Shown: piece after piece, positions 8,111 through 15,846 of the stretch
Position numbering within the stretch: position 1 is the first letter of the stretch
How the letters are laid out: each line of letters opens with the position of its first letter
DNA from: an uncultured Eubacteriales bacterium
GTDB lineage: Bacteria > Bacillota > Clostridia > Peptostreptococcales > Anaerovoracaceae
Direction of reading: 5' to 3'
NCBI GenBank assembly: GCA_900547295.1
Contig: URGK01000045.1
Span: forward strand, 1-20,975
DNA length: 20,975 bases
Program-made: the position numbers and the translations under genes
The notes under the pieces: model-generated
The model's input: the letters and a program-made list of their open reading frames with translations, nothing else
What the model was told of the DNA's origin: nothing
The model's database searches: none

Positions 8111-9006
8111 TTCTGGTCCCTGTATCCGAAATTGGAAAGCGCAAAATCGCTGTCACGCCAGTTTTCTCTGACCTTTACCCAGAGCTGAAGAAAAACTTTC
8201 GTTCCTATTAAAGCTTCTATCTCTTCTCTGGCGCTTTTGCCTATTCCTTTTAGCTTCTTGCCGTCCTTGCCTATGATTATTCCCTTGTGGGATTTCTTCT
8301 CACAGTATATTACTGCGCCTATTCTGGTGAGTCTGCCCTCCTCCTCGTAGGTTTCGATTTCAACGGCTACTCCGTGAGGCACCTCGTCCTTGAGATAAAG
8401 CAGCAGCTTTTCTCTGATTATCTCGCTTACTATAAATCTCTCCGGATGGTCTGTTATCATATCCTCCGGGAAGTACATAGGGCCATCATCCACCATGCCC
8501 TCAAGCATTGAAAGCAGCTCGCCTACATTAATCTGATTAAGCGCCGATGTACCTATTATATGTTCAAATATTCCCATGCTGTCATAGGCCTCATATATTC
8601 TGCTGTATTTGTCCGGGTCCATTGTATCCATTTTGTTTATGACAAGGACTTTGGGAGTATCTATTCCGCTCAGCATATCTGTTATGTATCTGTCCCCCGG
8701 TCCCTTGTCGATTTCATCATCGACAAGAAAAAGTATCACGTCAACCTCTCTGAAGGTGCTGATGGCTGTTTCAGTCATAAAGCTTCCCAGCTTGTTTCTT
8801 GCCTTGTGTATTCCCGGCGTGTCTATGAATATGAACTGAACGCCGTCGCCACTCTCATCAAGGTTTGTATATATACCTCTGATGCTGTTTCTTGTAGTCT
8901 GAGGCTTGTCCGTTGTAATTGCTATTTTCTCTCCGAGTATTGAATTAAGCAGTGTCGATTTGCCTACATTGGGTCTGCCTACAATTCCTATAAATCCTGA
9001 TTTCAA
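8107..9006 (-). CDS. era: GTPase Era
   Basis: Essential GTPase that binds the 3' end of 16S rRNA and helps mature the 30S subunit. A 299-residue protein with G1 GRPNVGKS (residues 10-17), G3 DTPG (62-65), G4 NKMD (124-127) and the C-terminal KH domain around GIIIGKDGKKLKGIG (from about residue 242). The start codon is TTG at 9004-9006, one base after the cdd stop codon, with GGAGG overlapping the end of cdd; no ATG gives a full-length N-terminus. It lies beside ybeY and near rpsU, all linked to 30S/16S rRNA maturation. Confidence 0.97.
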   Translation of the reverse strand: MKSGFIGIVGRPNVGKSTLLNSILGEKIAITTDKPQTTRNSIRGIYTNLDESGDGVQFIFIDTPGIHKARNKLGSFMTETAISTFREVDVILFLVDDEIDKGPGDRYITDMLSGIDTPKVLVINKMDTMDPDKYSRIYEAYDSMGIFEHIIGTSALNQINVGELLSMLEGMVDDGPMYFPEDMITDHPERFIVSEIIREKLLLYLKDEVPHGVAVEIETYEEEGRLTRIGAVIYCEKKSHKGIIIGKDGKKLKGIGKSAREEIEALIGTKVFLQLWVKVRENWRDSDFALSNFGYRDQK

Positions 9007-9007
9007 A

Positions 9008-9403
9008 TTATTCCTCCAGTCTGAAGCCCTTAGGCAGCAGCTCTCTTAGGGGTACTGCTTCCAGATGCTCCTCATCCGTTCCCGAAACCACCTTGAGATC
9101 CGGTGCAAATTCATACATAAACTGTCTGCATATGCCGCAGGGCCAGCCGTCCTGCTTTGCAGTAGCTATAACTATGCGGTCAAATTCTCTCTCGCCCTCC
9201 GAGATTGCTTTGACCATGGCGGTTCTTTCCGCGCAGATTGTCCCTCCGAACGATGAGTTTTCGATATTTACGCCTGAATAAACTCTGCCGCTTTTTCCTA
9301 CAAGCATTGCGCTTACAGGAAACTTTGAAAACGGGCAGTATGAGTTTTTGAGGTTTTCCTTTGCCTTATTGTACAGGTCTATATCATACTGTTCTACTTT
9401 CAT
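9008..9403 (-). CDS. cdd: Cytidine deaminase
   Basis: Zinc enzyme of pyrimidine salvage, converting (deoxy)cytidine to (deoxy)uridine and ammonia. A 131-residue protein, the size of the homotetrameric class. Zinc and catalytic residues are present: C57-A-E59 in TICAERTA and Cys89/Cys92 in PCGICRQ. The substrate-binding segment GVNIENSSFGGTICAER is typical. ATG 9401-9403 sits behind GGGAGG, two bases after the ybeY stop. In Bacillus the order is ybeY-dgkA-cdd-era; dgkA (undecaprenol/diacylglycerol kinase) is missing here. Confidence 0.96.
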   Translation of the reverse strand: MKVEQYDIDLYNKAKENLKNSYCPFSKFPVSAMLVGKSGRVYSGVNIENSSFGGTICAERTAMVKAISEGEREFDRIVIATAKQDGWPCGICRQFMYEFAPDLKVVSGTDEEHLEAVPLRELLPKGFRLEE

Positions 9404-9405
9404 GT

Positions 9406-9858
9406 TTACCTCCCAAGGTCTATTCTGTTCATTACAGCTTCTTCTTTTTGTCTCATTATCCGCTTTTCGTCCTCTTCCATATGGTCATATCCCATAAGGT
9501 GAAGCAGGCTGTGGGTGAAAAGATATATTATCTCTCTTTCAGGGCTGTGTCCGAATTCCTCTGCCTGAAGCATTGCCTTTTCGGTGCAGATAACCACATC
9601 TCCCATAATTATCTCTCCGACTTTCGGAAACTCGTCCTTGCTCTCAAACTGAGGAAAGGACAGAACATCCGTAACAGAGTCCGTGTCCCTGTATTCTCTG
9701 TTGAGCTGCTGTATTTCCTCCATATCCACAAAGGTAAGACTTATTTCTGCAAGGTTTTCATCTACTCCCTCCATTTCAAGGCATGCCTTTGCGGCTTCTT
9801 CTATTTTGTTCATCATCGCCTGCTTAGGCAGGTTTTCTCCGTCTACTATTATATTCAT
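9406..9858 (-). CDS. ybeY: Endoribonuclease/rRNA maturation factor YbeY
   Basis: Metal-dependent RNase involved in 16S rRNA 3' end processing and 70S quality control. A 150-residue protein. The zinc motif HxxxHxxxxxH is intact (His116, His120, His126 in HSLLHLMGYDH) and the upstream family signature NREYRDTDSVTDVLSFP is present. ATG 9856-9858 follows phoH by three bases, with AAGGAAG at the end of phoH acting as ribosome binding site. The pgpH gene, which in Bacillus lies between phoH and ybeY, is absent. Confidence 0.96.
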   Translation of the reverse strand: MNIIVDGENLPKQAMMNKIEEAAKACLEMEGVDENLAEISLTFVDMEEIQQLNREYRDTDSVTDVLSFPQFESKDEFPKVGEIIMGDVVICTEKAMLQAEEFGHSPEREIIYLFTHSLLHLMGYDHMEEDEKRIMRQKEEAVMNRIDLGR

Positions 9859-9861
9859 CTG

Positions 9862-10845
9862 TTATTCTTCCTTTGGTGGATTTTTTTCGTAATATTTATC
9901 GTATGCGTTAATTATTTTCTTTACAAGCTCGTGGCGCACCACATCTGTATCCTTGAGGAAACAGAAATCAATATCATCTACGCCTTTGAGAACTCTTACT
10001 GCCTCTGTCAGCCCTGAGGTTTTTCCTCTCGGCAGGTCTATCTGCGTGACATCGCCTGTGACAACCACCTTGGAGCCAAAGCCCATTCGTGTCAGAAACA
10101 TTTTCATCTGCTCTCTTGTGGTATTCTGCGCCTCGTCAAGTATTATGAAAGAGTTGTCAAGGGTACGGCCTCTCATATATGCCAGAGGGACAACCTCTAT
10201 TATTTCTTTTTCTTTGAGTCTGAGCGCTGTATCTCTGCCCAGTATGTCATAAAGCGCATCATAAAGAGGTCTCAGATACGGGTCAACCTTATCCTGCAGA
10301 TCTCCCGGCAGAAATCCCAGCCGCTCGCCTGCTTCAACGGCAGGCCTTGCAAGGATTATCTTCTGCACGTCTTTTTTCTTGAAAGCGTTTACCGCCATCG
10401 CCACCGCAAGATAGGTCTTGCCTGTGCCCGCAGGGCCGATTCCGAATACCACGTCTTTGTTTCGCATACTCTTGATATAGTATTTCTGTCCCAGAGTCTT
10501 GGGCTTTAGCGGTTTGCCCATATGGGTATAGCACACTATATCCTTATCCATATGGCTCTCCGCATAGGATATTCCCTGTTTGCACAGGTCTATAATATAT
10601 GTTACCTTTTGTGTATCAAGCTTCTCTCCTTTTTCGATAAGGGTCATAAGCTCGTTTATTACTTTTTCTGCTGTTTCAAGCTTATCGCCTTTGATTGTGA
10701 GCATATTGTCCCTCTGTATAATCACCACGCCCAGATGCTCTTCAATGAGCTTAAGGTTGCAGTCCAGATTGCCGAACAGTTCTCCTCTGTCAAAGGTATC
10801 CTCAATTATAATTGCTTTTGCTGTGTTGTTTAAGCTTTGTGTCAC
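9862..10845 (-). CDS. phoH: PhoH family ATPase
   Basis: Cytosolic P-loop NTPase of the PhoH/YbeZ type, functionally linked to YbeY and RNA metabolism; exact biochemical role uncertain. A 327-residue protein. Walker A GPAGTGKT at residues 137-144 and Walker B FIILDEAQN (Asp237, Glu238). An N-terminal domain (FGNLDCNLKLIEEHLGV) is typical of the family. The start is GTG at 10843-10845, preceded by GAGGAG about 10 bases away; the gene overlaps the end of yqfD by 44 bases. The next in-frame Met (residue 48) would lose conserved sequence, so the GTG is favoured. Confidence 0.95.
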   Translation of the reverse strand: MTQSLNNTAKAIIIEDTFDRGELFGNLDCNLKLIEEHLGVVIIQRDNMLTIKGDKLETAEKVINELMTLIEKGEKLDTQKVTYIIDLCKQGISYAESHMDKDIVCYTHMGKPLKPKTLGQKYYIKSMRNKDVVFGIGPAGTGKTYLAVAMAVNAFKKKDVQKIILARPAVEAGERLGFLPGDLQDKVDPYLRPLYDALYDILGRDTALRLKEKEIIEVVPLAYMRGRTLDNSFIILDEAQNTTREQMKMFLTRMGFGSKVVVTGDVTQIDLPRGKTSGLTEAVRVLKGVDDIDFCFLKDTDVVRHELVKKIINAYDKYYEKNPPKEE

Positions 10846-12043
10846 TAGCTGTTATCTCCTCTTCTTTACCTATTTTCTGTCTTACTTCCAGTTGCACATA
10901 TATAACTATTATATTTTCTTCTGATGAAAATTTCAAACTTTTATTAATAATTTGTGCATCTTCCGGCATATTTTCTTTTATTTCCGCTCTGAGCTTGGCT
11001 TCTGCCGCCTTTTTTATATCCTCTTTTGAGCGTTTGTGCTTTTTTAAATGTATTTCATTTATCTTCCCCACTTCTATTTTAACGGGAATTATTGTGCTTT
11101 TTAATGTTTTCAGGGTTTCTCTACGGGATATTTCATAGCTTCCTGTAATATTCTCCGATGAAAATGTCATATCCCCAAGCCTTACATTTATATACGGTAT
11201 AAATCTGCCTGTATTTTCTTTTATGTATTCTTGTTTTTCTTCATAAAAAATATACTCGCAGGGCCTTACGCCCGTGACCTCTCCCTCTGCGTGAACATAA
11301 TACTCCTTTATTTTTTCGGCGGGCGTGCCGTAGGCTGTGCTTTCCATAGGCACTCTACCCGATATGAGCACCTTGCCTTTTTTGACGTACTGTCCCTCTC
11401 TGACGTTTCTCTCCCCATTATATACTTTAATTGTGTCGATATAGCAATCGGTATCTGAAACTATGTTGCAGGGCTTTGTGTTTTTGCGCTTTTCGATTTC
11501 CCTGTATTCCGCCTCCACGATATCCACTATTGCTTTTCGCCCCTCGTATTTAACGGATATATATGTGATATTATCCGACATGGAAAACACCGCAAGCTTT
11601 ATATCTGAGGTGTCCGGGTTTATCCTTGCCCCCTCGTAAAGTCCCGCCTCTGCAAGTGTCTGTCTGATGTCTTTCTCGCTGATGCTTTCATACCCTGTAA
11701 CCTCTATTTCAGCCACAAAAAGGCTCTGATAGAATATGAGAAACGCAAATATGCCTATTCCGATTATTGTTGTTTTTCGTTTCCATATATATTTTAAAAC
11801 CGGTGTATAGCCTCCTGATGAGATAACGGTTATCCTGTATCTGCTTCCTGCCGTCTGCCTGAGTCTGTCAAGATCTACCGCCTTTATTACAGCTTCCACT
11901 CTGGTGTCATCTATATATATAAGGTTTTTAAATCTGATATGCTGCTTCATACATACGGAGATCAGCCGGTTTATTTCAAAGCCGTCAATCCTTACTGTTT
12001 TCCTGTGTGCCAAAAAACTGTATTTTTTCCACCTCACCTGCAA
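10802..12043 (-). CDS. yqfD: Sporulation protein YqfD
   Basis: Member of the YqfD family, conserved in endospore formers and expressed in the mother cell in Bacillus; molecular role unknown. About 413 residues: a cytosolic N-terminal domain (IDGFEINRLISVCMKQHI), one clear membrane segment (about residues 92-110, IIGIGIFAFLIFYQSLFVA), then a large domain with the family-typical start VTGYESISEKDIRQTLAEAG. Start is uncertain: the frame is open to a TTG at 12064 with poor spacing from its AGGA; TTG at 12043 has AAAGGG six bases upstream; GTG at 12037 is also possible. All overlap yqfC by at least 50 bases. The 3' end overlaps phoH. Confidence 0.88.
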   Translation of the reverse strand: MQVRWKKYSFLAHRKTVRIDGFEINRLISVCMKQHIRFKNLIYIDDTRVEAVIKAVDLDRLRQTAGSRYRITVISSGGYTPVLKYIWKRKTTIIGIGIFAFLIFYQSLFVAEIEVTGYESISEKDIRQTLAEAGLYEGARINPDTSDIKLAVFSMSDNITYISVKYEGRKAIVDIVEAEYREIEKRKNTKPCNIVSDTDCYIDTIKVYNGERNVREGQYVKKGKVLISGRVPMESTAYGTPAEKIKEYYVHAEGEVTGVRPCEYIFYEEKQEYIKENTGRFIPYINVRLGDMTFSSENITGSYEISRRETLKTLKSTIIPVKIEVGKINEIHLKKHKRSKEDIKKAAEAKLRAEIKENMPEDAQIINKSLKFSSEENIIVIYVQLEVRQKIGKEEEITASDTKLKQHSKSNYN

Positions 12044-12251
12044 CCTGCACCCTTTCTTCTTCAATTTCCTGTATTTTAAGTCCGTTTCCGTTTACCGAAA
12101 CAAACCTCTGTCCGCAGGAAACGGTCAGTTCACTGTCTGAAAGCAGTATTATCTGCTTGACGTTATCTATTATCACTGTGTTGCCGCCGTACAGAATTCT
12201 CGGCAGGTTCACATTAAAGTCAAAAATCATTTCGTCAAGTATTGCGCCCAT
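11985..12251 (-). CDS. yqfC: Sporulation protein YqfC
   Basis: Small 88-residue protein, first gene of the long operon and always paired with yqfD in spore formers; in Bacillus it belongs to the mother-cell sigma-E regulon. Family features: LPRILYGGNTVIIDNVKQII followed by a beta-rich end (GLKIQEIEEERVQVAG). Start ATG at 12249-12251 with GAGGTG six bases upstream; a GTG three codons earlier lies inside that ribosome binding site and is unlikely. No clear sigma-A promoter is visible between this gene and the yqeY terminator, which would fit a sporulation sigma factor or readthrough. Confidence 0.88.
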   Translation of the reverse strand: MGAILDEMIFDFNVNLPRILYGGNTVIIDNVKQIILLSDSELTVSCGQRFVSVNGNGLKIQEIEEERVQVAGEVEKIQFFGTQENSKD

Positions 12252-12280
12252 TAAACTCACCTCGTTTAATTTTATGTAAT

Positions 12281-12312
12281 AAAAAACAGGATAGACTAAT
12301 TTCTATCCTGTT
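12281..12312 (-). terminator. Rho-independent terminator after yqeY
   Basis: Perfect 10-base-pair stem: AACAGGATAG with CTATCCTGTT (arms 12285-12294 and 12303-12312), 8-base loop, then a run of six T on the minus strand (12281-12286). It begins seven bases after the yqeY stop and separates the rpsU-yqeY unit from the yqfC operon. Confidence 0.88.
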
Positions 12313-12318
12313 TATATT

Positions 12319-12765
12319 CTATGCAAGAAATTCTTCGATGACTTTGCGTACATCGTTTCCGTCTGCAACGCCTTTGACCTTGCCCATAACGGCTCCCATG
12401 AGCTTGCCCATGTTCTGCTTGCCGCCCTCGATACCAAGTTCTGCCGCAGTGGCTTTAACTATATCTCTGATTTCATCAGCGCTAAGCTGCGCAGGGAGAT
12501 ATTTCTGTAAAACCTCAATTTCCTGTTTATATGCATCTGCCAAGTCCATTCTGCCGGCTTTCTCAAAATCAGAAAGTGCATCTTTTCTCATCTTTACCTG
12601 CTTTGCAAGTATTGCAACGATGCCTTCGTCATCAAGTTCTTTACGGTTGTCTATTTCATACTGCTTGACCGCAGCACGAGCAAAACTTATTGTATTTTTT
12701 CTGACTTCATCCTTTGCCTTCATGGCATCCTTGAAATCAGACATAAGCTGTTCTTTTAGTGACAA
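12319..12765 (-). CDS. yqeY: GatB/YqeY domain-containing protein
   Basis: A 148-residue helical protein of the YqeY family, whose fold matches the C-terminal tRNA-binding tail domain of amidotransferase subunit GatB; exact function unknown, probably tRNA-related. Signs: N-terminal MSLKEQLMSDFKDAMKAKD, middle VLQKYLPAQLSADEI, and C-terminal MGKLMGAVMGKVKGVADGND, all hallmark segments. The start is TTG at 12763-12765 with GAGGTG seven bases upstream. Pairing with rpsU is conserved in Gram-positive bacteria and supports co-transcription from the promoter upstream of rpsU. Confidence 0.93.
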   Translation of the reverse strand: MSLKEQLMSDFKDAMKAKDEVRKNTISFARAAVKQYEIDNRKELDDEGIVAILAKQVKMRKDALSDFEKAGRMDLADAYKQEIEVLQKYLPAQLSADEIRDIVKATAAELGIEGGKQNMGKLMGAVMGKVKGVADGNDVRKVIEEFLA

Positions 12766-12792
12766 TTCAATTCACCTCTAATCTGTACTGCT

Positions 12793-12972
12793 TTAGTATT
12801 TCTTAGCCTTTTTTCTTGCAGCTTCAGATTTCTTCTTTCTCTTTACGCTAGGCTTTTCGTAATGTTCTCTTTTTCTTACTTCTGCCATAACGCCATCTCT
12901 TGCGCAAGAACGCTTAAATCTTTTTAAAGCGCTTTCAAGACTCTCGTTTTCTCTTACTATAACCTGTGCCAT
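12793..12972 (-). CDS. rpsU: 30S ribosomal protein S21
   Basis: 59-residue small-subunit ribosomal protein, standard length. Begins MAQVIVRENESLESALKRFK and ends in the usual Lys/Arg-rich tail (VKRKKKSEAARKKAKKY). ATG at 12970-12972 has AGGAGG upstream; an in-frame extension to 13023 would run into the promoter and is rejected. First gene of the rpsU-yqeY unit. Confidence 0.97.
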   Translation of the reverse strand: MAQVIVRENESLESALKRFKRSCARDGVMAEVRKREHYEKPSVKRKKKSEAARKKAKKY

Positions 12973-13031
12973 ACCTGTTTCACCTCCTGACTTTAAATAA
13001 ATATCTGGCTGAATGGTTTGCATATAGCGAT

Positions 13032-13060
13032 ATTATACTATCATTTCTGCCAATTATCAA
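13032..13060 (-). promoter_or_regulatory. Sigma-A promoter of rpsU-yqeY
   Basis: Minus strand: TTGATA (13055-13060), exactly 17-base spacer, TATAAT (13032-13037), about 60 bases before the rpsU start. Near-perfect consensus, as expected for a ribosomal protein gene. Confidence 0.85.
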
Positions 13061-13096
13061 GGGGTTTTTTGTATTTGTTTTACAAGTCAAAATGCC

Positions 13097-13855
13097 TTAC
13101 CTGTATATGATTTCTAATTCTTCAAGTATATCTTCCTTTGACTTTCCTAAAATGCCGATCTGCTTCAGATTCACATCCTCTGCCCTCATACTCTCTGCAA
13201 ATTTACTCATATCTGCTTTTATTGCATCCGGCAAAAATGACAAAGGCTTTATGTTACGGTCAAGAAGTTCCGTCAGCCTAAATACATCATTTTTGTGTTT
13301 GCGGATGCTTCGGCTGTCAACACGTCCTCCCTCTGCCTTTCTTTGTGAAAGATCGAGCCATGCTTTCGCCTTAAAAGGTATCAGGTATGGCACATCCAGC
13401 ACTGTAACTTCTGATAGCTGAATTCTTCCTTTTTTCAGGAATTCATAGTAGTCCTCGTCCAGGAGAATTGCGGAAAGGCTCGATATGTCGTCTTCCATCG
13501 GCAGCGGTGAAAGTGTGGCATTTTCCGGCAGTATTACAGCATCCGGCAGTCTTGTAAATAATTCAATCATTGTCGGATATTCTTTCGTTCTCGGGTTAGT
13601 AAAACGGTAAAACTGAGGCTCACCTGTGCTCCTGTTTCGATGTTCATACCCTGCTGCAATGACATATTCCCAAAATCTATGTCCAAAATCAGCATCGACA
13701 GCTTCTATAATCAGCACAAGATCTATGTCCTTTGTAGCACGAAAATCCAAACCTTCATCTGTCATCAGCAGGTCGCATGCCGTACCACCTATAATTGCAT
13801 ATTGTTCCTCATATCCTTGAAACCATTTTCTAAAGTTCTCTATTCCTCTTACCAT
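13097..13855 (-). CDS. AbiEii-like nucleotidyltransferase (putative toxin partner)
   Basis: A 252-residue protein of the nucleotidyltransferase fold. The active-site pattern is present: GGTACD (Gly23-Gly24...Asp28) followed by TKDIDLVL with Asp43 and Asp45, matching GG...DxD of AbiEii/MenT-type enzymes; a later PFKAKAWLD segment resembles the conserved lysine region. In AbiE type IV toxin-antitoxin systems such enzymes are toxins that modify tRNA or nucleotides. Start ATG 13853-13855 behind GGAGGG with a 6-base spacer; it overlaps the upstream regulator gene by 26 bases, so translation is likely coupled. Function is inferred from motif and gene pairing only. An alternative is a housekeeping-type stand-alone nucleotidyltransferase. 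Confidence 0.72.
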   Translation of the reverse strand: MVRGIENFRKWFQGYEEQYAIIGGTACDLLMTDEGLDFRATKDIDLVLIIEAVDADFGHRFWEYVIAAGYEHRNRSTGEPQFYRFTNPRTKEYPTMIELFTRLPDAVILPENATLSPLPMEDDISSLSAILLDEDYYEFLKKGRIQLSEVTVLDVPYLIPFKAKAWLDLSQRKAEGGRVDSRSIRKHKNDVFRLTELLDRNIKPLSFLPDAIKADMSKFAESMRAEDVNLKQIGILGKSKEDILEELEIIYR

Positions 13856-14798
13856 TAATTTCCCTCCAGACATCCGTCAGCATTTCCTCAACAGCTTCCT
13901 CTATCCTTTCATCTCTGTCTTCTCTCAGCGCCAAAGCAAGAGACAGTCTGTCAACACAATCTCCACCTGCAAGTTTTCGTGGATCATACCTCCAAAGCTC
14001 CACTGCGCACTGCTCATCGGAATTCTGCAGTTTTACTGATGCTGATTTTTCCCATATTGAGATGCTTGACGCAGCAAAACACTCTACTGCAGGCGGATTC
14101 AGCATCGAATATTCGGACAATGCCGTATACCCGCTGAAAAGCAGTTTATCTCTTATTTCTGTTTTTGGTACATATATCGTTCGCTTTACCGGATTTTGCA
14201 GATAATCTTTTGCTGCTTCAAAAAGCTCTCCAGGCTCTCTGTCTGAACAGATTATCTTCTGCACGCCTCTTTTTTCTGTCCGCAATAGCCCTAAAGCTTC
14301 TAACTGTTTTGATGCTCTGGACACAGATGTAGGCGTAAATGCAAGAATTTCCGCTGCATCACTTGTCATCATTTCACCACATCCATGATAAATATAACAG
14401 AGCAGCAGCAACTGCGCCGACGGAAGTATGCTTGAAGTTTTTACTTTTTCCGAGTCTGCGCGTTCCTGCAAATATGTCGCCATAAAAGGCAGATATATCT
14501 GCTTCCCGTCAACAACAAACGGAATACGGTCGCGCAAAAGGTATTCCTTTTGTCTATAGGTAAGATGATTAAGCACAAGTACTGCCGGAACTCCCACTGC
14601 ATTTTCAATTCTTTCAAGATGCTTTTTTAACAGATTAACAGCATCCGGCTCCGTTTTAGGATAAACAAACACCGCTTTCCTGCCGTCAAGCGACACTCTC
14701 TTCAGCCTGTATCTTGTATCAATAAAATTCGGAACGGATTCAATTTCACAGTCATCATTTATGACATGTATTCCAAGCACATGCTTCAGGTATTCCAT
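13830..14798 (-). CDS. Winged-helix (MarR-like) regulator, putative AbiEi-like antitoxin
   Basis: A 322-residue protein starting at ATG 14796-14798 with AAGGAG eight bases upstream (a GTG three codons earlier is too close to that site). Residues about 125-185 read as a winged helix: SDAAEILAFTPTSVSRASKQ (helix-turn-helix) then LGLLRTEKRG (wing). The first ~115 residues form a separate mixed alpha/beta domain I do not recognise, and the C-terminal ~130 residues are a third domain. Overlap with the nucleotidyltransferase gene and a palindrome over its own promoter suggest a self-regulating antitoxin/repressor like AbiEi, though AbiEi proteins carry their winged helix at the very N-terminus, so this is at best a distant or convergent relative. 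Confidence 0.65.
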   Translation of the reverse strand: MEYLKHVLGIHVINDDCEIESVPNFIDTRYRLKRVSLDGRKAVFVYPKTEPDAVNLLKKHLERIENAVGVPAVLVLNHLTYRQKEYLLRDRIPFVVDGKQIYLPFMATYLQERADSEKVKTSSILPSAQLLLLCYIYHGCGEMMTSDAAEILAFTPTSVSRASKQLEALGLLRTEKRGVQKIICSDREPGELFEAAKDYLQNPVKRTIYVPKTEIRDKLLFSGYTALSEYSMLNPPAVECFAASSISIWEKSASVKLQNSDEQCAVELWRYDPRKLAGGDCVDRLSLALALREDRDERIEEAVEEMLTDVWREINGKRNREL

Positions 14799-14823
14799 TG
14801 TGTACACTCCTTCTTAACTTTTA

Positions 14824-14858
14824 ATTGTATTATAACTCATTTTAAGTTGTAATACAAT
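14824..14858 (-). promoter_or_regulatory. Promoter embedded in a long palindromic operator
   Basis: Inverted repeat with arms ATTGTATTACAACT and AGTTATAATACAAT as read on the minus strand (14845-14858 and 14824-14837), 13 of 14 positions paired, 7-base centre. The minus-strand promoter lies within it: TTGTAT at 14852-14857 as -35, 17-base spacer, TATAAT at 14829-14834 as -10. A dimeric repressor bound here would block RNA polymerase; the winged-helix protein encoded directly downstream is the obvious candidate. Confidence 0.72.
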
Positions 14859-14923
14859 ATTTATGTTAAGATATGCACACCCTTATATATACCAAAAAAT
14901 TTTAATTTCCTTTATCACAGCTA

Positions 14924-15784
14924 TTACATACTCTCAATGCGCTTTGCAGACAGGCCTGAAACCTCAGCAATTATATCAACGTCAACACCTTTATCCTTTA
15001 AGGCTTTGACCATCTCCTTTTTCTCTGCTGCTCTGCCCTGCTCAATTCCTTCTTCTTTGGCGTCAGACAAATCTGCCTTATACTTATTTATTATCTGCAT
15101 CTTCTTACAGGCCCAATTATCAGCCGTCAGTCTTTTGAATATATTCTCCGCCAGAACAATTGCCTTATCTCCGCTGTCTATAAGCTGTTCTAGCAAGGCT
15201 TCCTTGTCCGGGTCATTTGCATACCTGAAATACAGCGATACTCTCTCAAGCGGTGTCATATCAGATACAGCCTTACTGCTGTCTACCTTATCTATCTCTA
15301 TGAAATGGACTCTTACCTTGTCGAACGGTACTTCCCCGCTTTCTTCATCTCTGATGATGTGTACATTATGATATGAGTCCGCATCTTTAAACAGATTTCT
15401 TCCGGCAACAAATAATACAATTATTAATTTTTGTAACTTGTCACTTGATTCCATCATAGAATCCATATACACCATACATCTGCCGGTGAAGTACTCATCC
15501 GGTTCATTCTCCATCTGCAGGCTAAACAGACTGCCTGTATCGGATTCAAGGCATATATCAAATCCAAATCCGCAATACTGTCCATTTGAATATTCAATGG
15601 AATCAAACGCATCAATATCCTTAATCAGTGTATCTGATATTTCCGGTTTATCTTCTGTTACAGTATTAATCAACGCTATAAGAGCCTGATTTGACTCCTC
15701 TGTATCCTGTCCGTATATCTTGTTAAATGCCATAAAATCGGTAAGATCAAATTCTTCCCTATGATTATCTGCAAATAAACTCAC
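14924..15784 (-). CDS. Rpn/PD-(D/E)XK nuclease family transposase-like protein, altered active site
   Basis: A 286-residue protein of the Rpn/PF12784 type (recombination-promoting nuclease, PD-(D/E)XK fold), common in multiple copies in Clostridia. The N-terminal LTDFMAFNKIYG matches the family opening 'tDf.Fk.ifg'; GFDICLESDTG matches the Asp strand (Asp76); the C-terminus has the usual regulatory-looking helix pair (MVKALKDKGVDVDIIAEVSG, then LSAKRIESM). The family's ExQ active-site motif appears here as QME (Gln90, Glu92). Start GTG at 15782-15784, AGGAGG seven bases upstream. It has its own strong promoter. Related proteins in E. coli stimulate RecA-independent transfer; whether this one is active is doubtful. 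Confidence 0.75.
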   Translation of the reverse strand: MSLFADNHREEFDLTDFMAFNKIYGQDTEESNQALIALINTVTEDKPEISDTLIKDIDAFDSIEYSNGQYCGFGFDICLESDTGSLFSLQMENEPDEYFTGRCMVYMDSMMESSDKLQKLIIVLFVAGRNLFKDADSYHNVHIIRDEESGEVPFDKVRVHFIEIDKVDSSKAVSDMTPLERVSLYFRYANDPDKEALLEQLIDSGDKAIVLAENIFKRLTADNWACKKMQIINKYKADLSDAKEEGIEQGRAAEKKEMVKALKDKGVDVDIIAEVSGLSAKRIESM

Positions 15785-15846
15785 ACCCTCGCCTCCTTAT
15801 GTATCCTTTCATATTTTCAAAGCAGTTTTATTTATTATTTATATTA

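Noticed and set aside
12973..13023. 17-codon N-terminal extension of ribosomal protein S21
   Set aside because: S21 begins MAQVIV at a good ribosome binding site; the extension would run close to the promoter and would be unusual for the family.
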